Below, one piece after another: positions 53,922-63,993 of a stretch of DNA of 64,000 nucleotides. Where the stretch lies: NCBI GenBank assembly GCA_963842515.1, contig CAWJGO010000002.1, forward strand, positions 1,779,496-1,843,495, given 5' to 3'. A model generated the notes under the pieces. The model was given only the letters and a program-made list of their open reading frames with translations, searched no databases and was not told the DNA's origin. Within the stretch, counting starts at the first letter, position 1. Each line of letters starts with the position of its first letter. The position numbers were made by a program, and so were the translations under genes. This stretch comes from CADEED01 sp963842515. GTDB taxonomy: Bacteria > Pseudomonadota > Gammaproteobacteria > Steroidobacterales > Steroidobacteraceae.

Positions 53922-54982
53922 GTGATTCCAACCGAGCCCATCGGGAGCATTCCGCGCCCGACCGAACTGATTGACGCGATTGCGGCACTTGGAGATGGCA
54001 CTGACGCCGGCCTGGAGCCTTTGTACAACGCCGCCATCGAAGACACGGTGCGACGCTTCGAAGCAACCGGCTCGCCGGTGATCACCGATGGGGAGCAGCG
54101 CAAGTATCACAACTTCTGGACCTACAGCGTCGAGGGGCTGCCGAACACGGCACCCGATGGCTTCCGCATTCCGTTCGCGGCAGGCCATGTACGGCGCATG
54201 CCAAGACTGACGGCGGGACCGTTCCGCTATCAGCGGTACGCGGACAAATTCCTGGAACAGGCAAAGCGCCATTCCTCGGTACCGGTCAAGCAGGCGGTCA
54301 TCTCGCCTTCCGCACTGAGTCTCATGTATCCGGCGGATGGCATCGAAGGCTACTCGCGCGACGAATTCATCGAAGACCTGATCAACGAACACGTCGTGGA
54401 AGTCAGGCGCTGCCTCGCCATCGGTGCCCATTCCGTGCAGATCGACTTCACCGAAGGTCGCCTTGCCATCAAGATCGATCCGTCCGGTGCGTTGCTGGCC
54501 AGTTTCATCGATCTCAACAATCTCGCGCTCGGCCGGCTGACGGACAACGAACGCCTGCGCGTCGGCGTGCACACCTGCCCCGGCGGCGACTGCGACTCCA
54601 CCCACAGCGCGGATGTGCCTTACGCGGCGCTGCTGCCCAGCCTGTTCCAGCTGAACGTCACCAACTTTTATGTTTCGCTCGCGGGTGAACGCGATCGTGT
54701 CTCGGCGCTGGAAACCATCGGCTCGAATTTGAAACCCGGGCATCGCGTCTTCGTCGGCGTGATTGCACCGATCGACCCGCACCTGGAAAGCCCGGAAATC
54801 GTTCGCGATCGTGTCGTCGAGGCAGCGCGATACATACCGCTGGAGCAGCTCGGCACCACTGACGATTGCGGTTTCGCGCCGTTCTGCGATGACAAATCGA
54901 CCTCGCGCGAGCTGGCGTTCGCGAAGATTCGCGCGCGCGTCGCCGGCACTGCGCTCGCAGACAAAATTCTGGGCAAGCCGTA

Positions 54983-54983
<1 letters not shown>
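53922..54983 (+). CDS. MetE-like cobalamin-independent methyltransferase
   Basis: A 353-residue protein starting at GTG (53922). It matches the C-terminal catalytic domain of MetE (TEPIGSIPRPTELIDAIAAL, GAHSVQIDFTEGRLAIKIDP), with zinc ligands in RVGVHTCPGGDCDSTH and TTDDCGFAPFCDD. Stand-alone MetE-like enzymes transfer methyl groups to homocysteine or other thiols from unknown donors. The TAG stop overlaps the GTG start of the histidine kinase (TAGTG). Confidence 0.85.
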
Positions 54984-57949
<2,966 letters not shown>

Positions 57950-57964
57950 GCGCTACAATGGCGC

Positions 57965-59356
57965 GTGGCACTCAGCGTCTTCGACCTGTTCAAGATTGGC
58001 ATCGGTCCGTCAAGCTCGCACACGGTGGGCCCGATGCGCGCCGCGCGCCAGTTCGCCGTTCGTCTGCGCGAGCAGCAGTTGTTAGAACGCGTGGCGCGTA
58101 TCACCGTCACGCTGTACGGCTCGCTCGGCGCCACCGGCAAAGGGCACGGCAGCGATAAGGCAATTCTTCTCGGGCTTTCCGGCCACGAGCCGGACAGCGT
58201 CGACGTCGACGCCATCGCGGGGATCATCGAGCGAATTCGTAGCACGCAACAGCTACGGCTGCTCGACAGCCACGCTCTGCCGTTCGACGAGCGGCGCGAT
58301 CTCACTTTCAATCACCGGGACACGTTGCCGCTGCATTCGAACGGCATGCGCTTCACCGCGTATGCCGAAGGCGGCGCGGAGCTCGCCGGGGGCACCTTCT
58401 ACTCGGTCGGCGGTGGATTCGTGGTGGCGGACGAGCCCGCTGCGGACGGAGGCACCACCAAGCGCATCGTGCCGGATCTCACGGTGCTTCCCTTTCCGTT
58501 TCGCAATGGCGACGAATTGCTGGCGCTCTGTGAAAAAGAGCAGACGTCGATCGCGCAGATCATGCGCCGCAATGAGCGCTGCTGGCGCGGCGACGCGGAG
58601 ATCGACGAGGGCTTGCTGCGCATCTGGCATGTGATGCAGGCCTGCGTGAAACGCGGCTGCGAGACGCCGGGCGTGTTGCCGGGCGGCTACAAGGTGAAGC
58701 GCCGCGCACCCGACCTGTATGCGCAGCTCACTGCGCCGCAGGTGGCGGGCCCTGCCGATCCCTTGATCGCGCTCGACTGGGTGAATCTTTGGGCGTTGGC
58801 CGTCAATGAAGAAAATGCCGCTGGAGGACGCGTCGTCACCGCCCCCACCAATGGTGCCGCCGGCATCGTGCCCGCGCTCATGCACTACTACGCGCGCTTC
58901 GTGCACGGCGCCAATGACGCCGGCATCGTCGACTTCCTGCTCACCGCGGCTGCGATCGGGTTTCTGTACAAAGAGAACGCCTCGATCTCGGGCGCCGAAG
59001 TCGGCTGTCAGGGTGAGGTTGGTGTCGCCTGCTCCATGGCTGCGGCCGCGCTCACTGCCGTGCTAGGCGGCAGCGTTCGTCAAGTAGAGAACGCGGCCGA
59101 GATTGCCATGGAACATCATCTCGGCCTGACCTGCGATCCGGTGGGTGGCCTCGTGCAGATTCCCTGCATCGAACGCAATGCCATCGGCGCAGCCAAGGCA
59201 ATCAATGTGGCGCGCATGGCGCTGCGCGGCGACGGCACGCACTACGTGTCACTCGACAAGGTCATCAAGACCATGCGCGAGACCGGCGCGGACATGAAGA
59301 CCAAGTACAAGGAAACGTCGCGCGGCGGGCTCGCTGTCAACATCGTCGAATGTTAG
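57965..59356 (+). CDS. sdaA: L-serine ammonia-lyase (serine dehydratase)
   Basis: A 463-residue iron-sulfur enzyme starting at GTG. Typical SdaA segments: LSVFDLFKIGIGPSSSHTVG, ITVTLYGSLGATGKGHGSDK, VVTAPTNGAAGIVPALMHYY, SGAEVGCQGEVGVACSMAAA and HHLGLTCDPVGGLVQIPCIE; the cysteines in these bind the 4Fe-4S cluster. It turns L-serine into pyruvate and ammonia. The single-chain form matches E. coli SdaA length. Confidence 0.95.
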   Translation: MALSVFDLFKIGIGPSSSHTVGPMRAARQFAVRLREQQLLERVARITVTLYGSLGATGKGHGSDKAILLGLSGHEPDSVDVDAIAGIIERIRSTQQLRLLDSHALPFDERRDLTFNHRDTLPLHSNGMRFTAYAEGGAELAGGTFYSVGGGFVVADEPAADGGTTKRIVPDLTVLPFPFRNGDELLALCEKEQTSIAQIMRRNERCWRGDAEIDEGLLRIWHVMQACVKRGCETPGVLPGGYKVKRRAPDLYAQLTAPQVAGPADPLIALDWVNLWALAVNEENAAGGRVVTAPTNGAAGIVPALMHYYARFVHGANDAGIVDFLLTAAAIGFLYKENASISGAEVGCQGEVGVACSMAAAALTAVLGGSVRQVENAAEIAMEHHLGLTCDPVGGLVQIPCIERNAIGAAKAINVARMALRGDGTHYVSLDKVIKTMRETGADMKTKYKETSRGGLAVNIVEC

Positions 59357-59366
59357 GAAGGCATCC

Positions 59367-59888
59367 ATGAAAACAGGACTCGTCGTTTTCGCACTCGCGA
59401 CCTTGGCTTTCACGGGACTCGCGCTGGCGGAAAAGCCTCAGGTAAAACCGTACGCCGCTGGCGCGCCCTACGGTGGGATTCCAGTCTGGAGTCCTGGCGA
59501 AAAGTTCATCGGCGTGTCCGGCGGTACGTGCGCCGGCACGTGCCCCGTCTATGAGCTCTACCTGTTCGACGATGGGCGCGTGGTGTTCAACGGCCGCAAG
59601 GACACGAGCAAGGTCGGCATCCGCAAGAAGCAGGTGGGGCCGGAAGTCTATGCCGAACTGTTGACCATGTTCGTGAAGACCAAGGTGCTGGACAAGGAAA
59701 TCAAACGCCGCACCTGTCTCAAGGGCCGCTCCATGCTCATCGTGATGCGCTCCGCATCCAATGCCGGAGATGTGCGCACGGTGTCGCTGAATTCCGGATG
59801 CGAAGGACATGCCGATCTCGTCAAACGGATCGAGGGGCAGTTCATAGAGTCGACCGGGGTTGCCGACTGGCTCGTTCCGCCAAAATAG
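59367..59888 (+). CDS. Secreted DUF6438-like protein
   Basis: A 173-residue protein with a signal peptide (residues 1-21) after TTAGGAAGGC. The motif SGGTCAGTCPVYELYLFDDG is the DUF6438 pattern (GxCxGxCPxYxxxxxxDG); two more cysteines follow (RRTCLKG, LNSGCEGH), probably a disulfide pair. Function unknown. The last 8 bases lie just before the convergent cassette gene. Confidence 0.75.
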   Translation: MKTGLVVFALATLAFTGLALAEKPQVKPYAAGAPYGGIPVWSPGEKFIGVSGGTCAGTCPVYELYLFDDGRVVFNGRKDTSKVGIRKKQVGPEVYAELLTMFVKTKVLDKEIKRRTCLKGRSMLIVMRSASNAGDVRTVSLNSGCEGHADLVKRIEGQFIESTGVADWLVPPK

Positions 59889-59896
59889 CGGGCATT

Positions 59897-60310
59897 TCAC
59901 AACGCATTGTTTGCGACATCGGCTAACGACCGCACGAGAGTCACCTGTCCGGTTTCGCACTGGTCCAGCAGGCCTTCCGGCAGGTCCGCCGTCACATCAG
60001 TCTTGGCGAGCACAAAGGTCGCGTCTTGTTCGAAGTAGCACATGCCGCGGACACCGAGCAGCTCGAAAATGAGTGTGCGAAGACGATCGCTGGAAACGGG
60101 ACGCTCGAATCCGACTGAGTCGATACCTTCGGATTCACTGCCACCAACGGAGCCAGCTTCACAAAGATCATCGCCTTTCGGCGTGAATTCGATGTGCGAA
60201 CCAACAAAGTCGATCGAGCCGTATCTGCGCAGGATCGCCGCCACTTCTGCGAATGGAGCGAACGCTGGTTCGCCAGCCTCGAATTTGTGAAGGTAGACGG
60301 AGTATCCCAA
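59897..60310 (-). CDS. Cassette-type hypothetical protein, last in the array
   Basis: A 137-residue soluble acidic protein (MGYSVYLHKFEAGEPAFAPF, then LRTLIFELLGVRGMCYFEQD, ending VTLVRSLADVANNAL). I do not recognise a family. The attC-like remnant at 60324-60360 lies 14 bases upstream, and the gene ends nine bases from the convergent DUF6438-like gene, so it has no attC of its own in view; it probably is the array's oldest, end-worn cassette or the first chromosomal gene. Confidence 0.6.
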   Translation of the reverse strand: MGYSVYLHKFEAGEPAFAPFAEVAAILRRYGSIDFVGSHIEFTPKGDDLCEAGSVGGSESEGIDSVGFERPVSSDRLRTLIFELLGVRGMCYFEQDATFVLAKTDVTADLPEGLLDQCETGQVTLVRSLADVANNAL

Positions 60311-60323
60311 CGTGACTCCCGAT

Positions 60324-60360
60324 AGCGGTTGAACTGAGCGGCGCGCTGCAGTTTGTTAAG
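60324..60360 (-). repeat. Degenerate attC remnant
   Basis: GCGGTTGAACTGAGCGGCGC at 60325 matches the left half of the full attC sites (CGGTTGAGCTGAGCGG), and GTTTGTTAAG at 60351 matches the right end, but the middle 45 bases are gone. Confidence 0.6.
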
Positions 60361-60403
60361 TGTCGAGTTCCTTGGCTACATGCATCATTAGTTCTCGAGT
60401 GTT

Positions 60404-60682
60404 TTAGGTGAACTCCGCCTCCAGATCAATGCCGCATCTATTCGCGAGAACGATGACCGACCACAGAGAGTCTGATAGTTCATGGCCCAATTTGGATTTG
60501 AGGTCATCTACCCTGCGGATACCGTCATTCGCCTGAACCAGTTTTGCCAAATCACCAATGTCGCCGACGAAACCCAGCGCAAGTTCTTCCGTGGTCCAGA
60601 CTCGGCCATACAACTTGATTTCGAGCTTTTCATAAAGCTGGTTGAGCTTTAGCGCGGATCCTTCCAGTTCCCTATATTTCAT
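60404..60682 (-). CDS. MazG-like nucleotide pyrophosphohydrolase, cassette gene
   Basis: About 92 residues from the Met at 60682 (MKYRELEGSALKLNQLYEKL). The helical MazG pattern follows: ELALGFVGDIGDLAKLVQAN, then LKSKLGHELSDSLWSVIVLA, with acidic metal-binding positions (E/D) in both. MazG-like enzymes cleave NTPs to NMPs and can influence toxin or stress signalling. It sits as a cassette between attC remnants. Confidence 0.75.
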   Translation of the reverse strand: MKYRELEGSALKLNQLYEKLEIKLYGRVWTTEELALGFVGDIGDLAKLVQANDGIRRVDDLKSKLGHELSDSLWSVIVLANRCGIDLEAEFT

Positions 60683-60698
60683 ACCTGATCTCAATGAG

Positions 60699-60751
60699 AT
60701 TTGTTAGGCACGCTTTATCTTTCACGCGTCCGCTCCAGCGATTTGTTAGGC
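60699..60751 (-). repeat. Truncated attC downstream of the CPBP cassette
   Basis: The right part (ACGCGTCCGCTCCAGCGATT and TGTTAGGC) is intact, but the left half is replaced by a second GATTTGTTAGGC at 60699-60710. It looks like two attC ends joined by deletion. The stop of the CPBP gene lies inside this site. Confidence 0.7.
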
Positions 60752-61560
60752 CGCAAGACTTTTCGGAGGTCCCGACGGCCAACCAGAAGAATGCAGAAAG
60801 CCAAAATGAGGTTTAGGGTAGCTATGCCCGCCCAGAGAGTTGGGCTGGCGACGGCGGCGACGCCCGAATACTCGGGCATGATGATCGACGCGGCGCTAGG
60901 ACGAAGACCCGCTGCCTCCTGCACAATATTGGTGGCGACATGCATACCTAATGTGAGCGGAAGGCTTCGCCACCGCGCGAAGATGGCTCCAAAGACCAAT
61001 CCCGTCGTGAACACCCCCGCAAGCACACTCAGCCACGGCAACCCCGCCTGAAGATGAAGTGCGGCGAAAATCCCGGAGGTAAACACTATTGTAGCGGCCT
61101 CACCCCAGTGATCAGCGAGACGCACGAAGGCGTAGCCGCGATAGACCAGTTCTTCTCCCACATTGTTAAAGAAGGCGAAGAATCCGGCAATCAAAATACC
61201 GACGGCGGTAACACTCGAATTCAGATGCCATGTGGCACCGGCAGAGAGAGCAACGATGCCGAACCAAAGGCCGGTCACTGCGCTTCCAGCGAGGATTCCG
61301 ACACCAAAGCTGAAGAAAGGACGGTTCTGAACCGTAAGCCCGAGAATCGCGGGTGATAGCTGATCCGCATGTAGAAACCATGCCGTAAGCAATGCGGTGC
61401 CGATGGCAAGGACTAGGACTGGAATCAATCCGGCGGTCTGGCTGTTCTTCCCGATAGGTTGAAAGTTGAGCAAAAAGAGATAGACAAGGACGCATGCGGC
61501 GGCACCGACGCCGAATAGCAGTAATCGCTTCCAGATTTTGTGCGCGGACTTCGTTAACAC
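60715..61560 (-). CDS. CPBP family intramembrane metalloprotease, cassette gene
   Basis: A 281-residue protein with about seven to eight membrane segments (LLLFGVGAAACVLVYLFLLN, GLIPVLVLAIGTALLTAWFL and others). The CAAX-protease/bacteriocin-processing motifs are GEELVYRGYAFVRLADHWG (EExxxR) and IFAALHLQAG; further His/Asn near the end. CPBP proteins cut or modify membrane proteins and can give bacteriocin immunity. The last 12 residues, RPNKSLERTRER, are read from attC DNA (60745-60715). The start lies 7 bases after the attC at 61567. Confidence 0.85.
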   Translation of the reverse strand: MLTKSAHKIWKRLLLFGVGAAACVLVYLFLLNFQPIGKNSQTAGLIPVLVLAIGTALLTAWFLHADQLSPAILGLTVQNRPFFSFGVGILAGSAVTGLWFGIVALSAGATWHLNSSVTAVGILIAGFFAFFNNVGEELVYRGYAFVRLADHWGEAATIVFTSGIFAALHLQAGLPWLSVLAGVFTTGLVFGAIFARWRSLPLTLGMHVATNIVQEAAGLRPSAASIIMPEYSGVAAVASPTLWAGIATLNLILAFCILLVGRRDLRKVLRPNKSLERTRER

Positions 61561-61566
61561 GAAGCG

Positions 61567-61654
61567 GCCTAACGGTTGAGCTGAGCGGCGCGCACGCCGA
61601 TGTATGAACTTGGCACTTTATCCCTCACGCGTCCGCTCCAGCGATTTGTTAGGC
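61567..61654 (-). repeat. Complete attC site
   Basis: Reads (plus strand) GCCTAACGGTTGAGCTGAGC to GCGATTTGTTAGGC, 88 bases. On the minus strand it has R'' GCCTAAC, the L boxes (TGGAGCGG / CCGCTCAGC) and R' GTTAGGC, a standard folded attC with a spacer stem. It belongs to the cassette gene at 61686. Confidence 0.85.
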
Positions 61655-61685
61655 GGCAACTCAGCCGGCATAATGACTAGACGTA

Positions 61686-62108
61686 TCATCGCATGCGCCC
61701 CGACTTCTCCCACTCAACTGAAGAGAACTCGTAACGCGCGCCGTCGTCCATGTGCGGTTCCGGACAAATGTAGTTGAGCCAAATTCTGAGTGAGTGGGAC
61801 GAACTCCCGATCTCACCGCGAATCTCGTGGTCAGTCTTCGCGTATCCTAGTGTTAAGATCTGCGAGTAGATTATCTTCCCATCGATCGTGCGCAGTTCCG
61901 TTCCAGCGAATTCCGGAAGACAGTCGCCGCTCAATTTCCCCGGTGCAATGACGATCATCGTGCGAGATTCTCCACGCCCGCTTAGCACCACACTAAATGG
62001 ATACTTGTTTTCATTGCGAGGCGTCACCTCGATTGACCTCAGAAGTGGCGTCGCAAGCGACGTCGCCGTAACCAGGACTGCGGCGAAGACTAGTGATGAC
62101 TTAGCCAT
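61686..62108 (-). CDS. Secreted hypothetical protein, cassette gene
   Basis: A 140-residue protein with a signal peptide (about residues 1-20) starting five bases after attC 62113. The mature part (YPFSVVLSGRGESRTMIVIA, LRTIDGKIIYSQILTLGYA, SLRIWLNYICPEPHMDDGA) is strand-rich with two cysteines, but I do not recognise a family. Orphan secreted proteins are common cassette content. Confidence 0.6.
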   Translation of the reverse strand: MAKSSLVFAAVLVTATSLATPLLRSIEVTPRNENKYPFSVVLSGRGESRTMIVIAPGKLSGDCLPEFAGTELRTIDGKIIYSQILTLGYAKTDHEIRGEIGSSSHSLRIWLNYICPEPHMDDGARYEFSSVEWEKSGRMR

Positions 62109-62112
62109 TGCC

Positions 62113-62201
62113 GCCTAACGATTGAGCTGAGCGCGCGCGGGCACCGGCGTTTGAGCTTGGCACTTTATCCTTCACGCGTCCGCTCCAACGAATTGTTAGG
62201 T
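62113..62201 (-). repeat. Complete attC site followed by a second partial end
   Basis: GCCTAACGATTGAGCTGAGC to CAACGAATTGTTAGGT, 89 bases. A second attC right end (GGTCCAGCGATTTGTTAGAC) follows at 62212-62231, so two attCs were fused here by deletion or mis-recombination. Confidence 0.8.
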
Positions 62202-62253
62202 GTCACTCCTTGGTCCAGCGATTTGTTAGACGGCATTTATAGATGCGATTCGA

Positions 62254-62487
62254 CTAAATGCCACCGACACCTGCGTGATCTACAACGAAGCGACATTCAC
62301 CTTCGGTTTTGTCGCACGAGGCAGATGTTGTCTCCCATGCGCATCCTTCGATGCAACGCATGGTTGCACTCGACTCTGAGACGGTAATTTCGATCTTGAA
62401 TGGCGAGAGCTTCGGGCTGCTCGCGCTATATGCCGCTGCAGCGGCGATCGACAGTAGGGCAAGCGCCGCAATGATCGATTGTTTCAT
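62254..62487 (-). CDS. Small secreted protein, cassette gene
   Basis: A 77-residue protein; signal peptide MKQSIIAALALLSIAAAAAY, then a short mature region with four cysteines (TMRCIEGCAWETTSASCDKT, EGECRFVV). It lies between two attCs, so it is a mobile cassette gene. Function unknown. Confidence 0.6.
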   Translation of the reverse strand: MKQSIIAALALLSIAAAAAYSASSPKLSPFKIEITVSESSATMRCIEGCAWETTSASCDKTEGECRFVVDHAGVGGI

Positions 62488-62549
62488 GGCACGTCTCCTG
62501 ATTGCGAAAGTGTAGTGAAAAAGCGGGACAGGCTAACGATTGGGATGCC

Positions 62550-62628
62550 GTCTAACGGTTGAGCTGAGCGGCGCGCACGCCGGTGTATGAGCTTGGCACT
62601 TTATCGTTCACGCGTCCGCTCGAGTGAT
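62550..62628 (-). repeat. attC site interrupted by IS (left part)
   Basis: GTCTAACGGTTGAGCTGAGC to GCGTCCGCTCGAGTGAT matches the first 79 bases of a full attC. The remainder (GATTTGT, then beyond the window) resumes after the IS at 63994. A partial GGCTAACGATTG at 62531-62542 precedes it. Confidence 0.8.
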
Positions 62629-62631
62629 GAG

Positions 62632-62645
62632 ATGGACTCCTCCTG
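62632..62645 (+). repeat. IS left subterminal inverted repeat
   Basis: ATGGACTCCTCCTG; pairs with 63976-63989. Confidence 0.85.
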
Positions 62646-62716
62646 CCGGAGCGATTCGGCATCAACGTGCCAAGCTGTATGTGGTGCATCAGCTAGTCCA
62701 ACAAGAGGAGCCCTCC

Positions 62717-63751
62717 ATGGATGCTACGACTGTCGGTGTCGACCTGGCAAAAAATGTCTTCGAGATCGCCCTGGCAGATAAGCGCGGGCATATTGTCGAG
62801 CGGCAACGCTTGAGCCGCGCTCGTTTTGATCGCTTCTTCGCCAACCGTCCGGCCTGCCGCATCGTCATGGAGGCTTGTGGCTCGGCCCATCACCACGCCC
62901 GGCGGCTGAGTAGTCAGGGGCACAGCGTGGTGCTGCTGCCGGCTCAGTACGCGCGCGCCTATGTCCGGCGCAACAAGACCGATGCGGCCGATGCGGCTGC
63001 GTTGATCGAGGCTTCGCGTTGCGCGGACATCCGCCCCGTTCCGATCAAGTCCGTCGATCAGCAGGCGCTACAGCAACTGCATCGGTTGCGTTCGCAGTGG
63101 ATAGCGGCTCGAACGTCCCGCATCAACTTCCTGCGTGGCTCCTTGCGTGAGTTCGGGGTCAGCATCCCGGTCGGCGCCAAACGCGCCATCCAGTCTGTTC
63201 GCGATGCGCTGTCGAACCACGATGACCCGGTACCGATGCTCCTCCACTCAAGCTTGATCGAGCTACTCGCCGAGATCGAGGCCCTTGAGCAGCGCTGCAA
63301 GCAGATCGACCGCGAGCTCGCGCGCCTCAGTGAACACGATCCTGTGGTCGAGCGGCTGCTGAAGGTCCCGGGCGTCGGACCTCTCACCGCGACCGCCCTA
63401 CGTGCTTCGGCGGTCGACATCCAGCGCTTTCCCTCCGCGCGCCACTTCGCCAGCTGGTTAGGTCTCACCTCGCGCGAACACTCATCCGGCGAGCGACGGC
63501 GGCTCGGGCGCATCAGTAAGCAGGGCGATCCGTACTTGAGAACGCTGCTCATACACGGCGCCAGAGCCGTGCTGCTAGCGGCACGATCCGCGCAACGCAG
63601 GGGGTCCGCGCTCGATCGGCTGCGCGCTTGGGCGCTTGAAGTTCAAGAGCGCCGCGGCCACAACAAGGCCGCCGTCGCTCTCGCCAACAAACTCGCTCGT
63701 ATCGTCTGGGCTACCTGGCGCTTCGAGCGAAACTTCTGCAGCAAATTCTAA
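62717..63751 (+). CDS. tnp: IS110/IS1111 family transposase (DEDD)
   Basis: A 344-residue recombinase. I chose ATG 62717 because GAGGAG precedes it and the protein begins as the family does (MDATTVGVDLAKNVFEIALA), while the longer frame starts within the IS end. The RuvC-like DEDD catalytic residues are Asp9, Glu52 (IVMEACGS), Asp89 and Asp92 (KTDAADA). The C-terminal Tnp20 domain has LLKVPGVGPLTATALR and SWLGLTSREHSSGERRRLGR, followed by ISKQGDPYLRTLLIHGAR, containing the serine used in strand exchange. It needs a structured RNA (see 63795-63950) to choose its target. Confidence 0.95.
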   Translation: MDATTVGVDLAKNVFEIALADKRGHIVERQRLSRARFDRFFANRPACRIVMEACGSAHHHARRLSSQGHSVVLLPAQYARAYVRRNKTDAADAAALIEASRCADIRPVPIKSVDQQALQQLHRLRSQWIAARTSRINFLRGSLREFGVSIPVGAKRAIQSVRDALSNHDDPVPMLLHSSLIELLAEIEALEQRCKQIDRELARLSEHDPVVERLLKVPGVGPLTATALRASAVDIQRFPSARHFASWLGLTSREHSSGERRRLGRISKQGDPYLRTLLIHGARAVLLAARSAQRRGSALDRLRAWALEVQERRGHNKAAVALANKLARIVWATWRFERNFCSKF

Positions 63752-63794
63752 CCCCATCTCAAGCGGCGCTCTCATCCCTTCATGCACAGCGGAA

Positions 63795-63950
63795 CGGCCG
63801 CCGGCGCGGATAAGCCGATAACAAATCTGGTCTTCAAGACCCCTCGAGTGATTGGCTCCGCGTCGGCGACTCTCATGATGTCCAGGGCAGCTTCGCTCGC
63901 CCCGCAACAGGACGGATACACGAATGCAGCCGCAATCCGCAGTCACGGCA
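63795..63950 (+). ncRNA. Predicted bridge RNA/seekRNA of the IS1111-group element
   Basis: Loop 1: stem 63800-63809/63858-63867 (GCCGGCGCGG with CCGCGTCGGC, all ten pairs allowing one G-U), then AGCC/GGCT (63813-63816/63854-63857), then an internal loop around the hairpin GGTCTT-C-AAGACC (63829-63841). In this loop AACAAATC (63820-63827) is the complement of GATTTGTT of the attC, and CTCGAGTGAT (63843-63852) is identical to the attC side left of the IS. Loop 2 (63868-63944) holds TCTCAT (63871-63876), complementary to ATGAGA at the IS left end, and ATACACGA (63916-63923), identical to the IS right end. The pattern fits a bispecific guide RNA. Exact ends unknown. Confidence 0.65.
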
Positions 63951-63975
63951 CGAGGAGATTAGATCCGCCTACTTG

Positions 63976-63989
63976 CCAGAGGAGTCCAT
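63976..63989 (-). repeat. IS right subterminal inverted repeat
   Basis: Complement of ATGGACTCCTCTGG; 12 of 14 matching the left repeat. Confidence 0.85.
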
Positions 63990-63993
63990 ACAC

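Larger units (their letters stand above)
62629..63993 (+). mobile_element. IS110 family, IS1111-group insertion sequence in attC
   Basis: A 1,365-base element bounded by the two halves of an attC, with GAT on both sides (62626-62628 and 63994-63996). Subterminal inverted repeats lie at 62632-62645 (ATGGACTCCTCCTG) and 63976-63989 (its complement ATGGACTCCTCTGG), 12 of 14 matching; the first 11 are identical. A DEDD transposase gene and a 240-base noncoding 3' end fill it. Subterminal repeats and attC targeting are hallmarks of the IS1111-attC group. The right end of the attC lies just past the window. Confidence 0.9.

Noticed and set aside
63757..63768. CCATCTC just after the transposase stop, complementary to the IS left end
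   Set aside because: Outside the two drawn loops and short enough for chance; the donor match at 63871 fits better.
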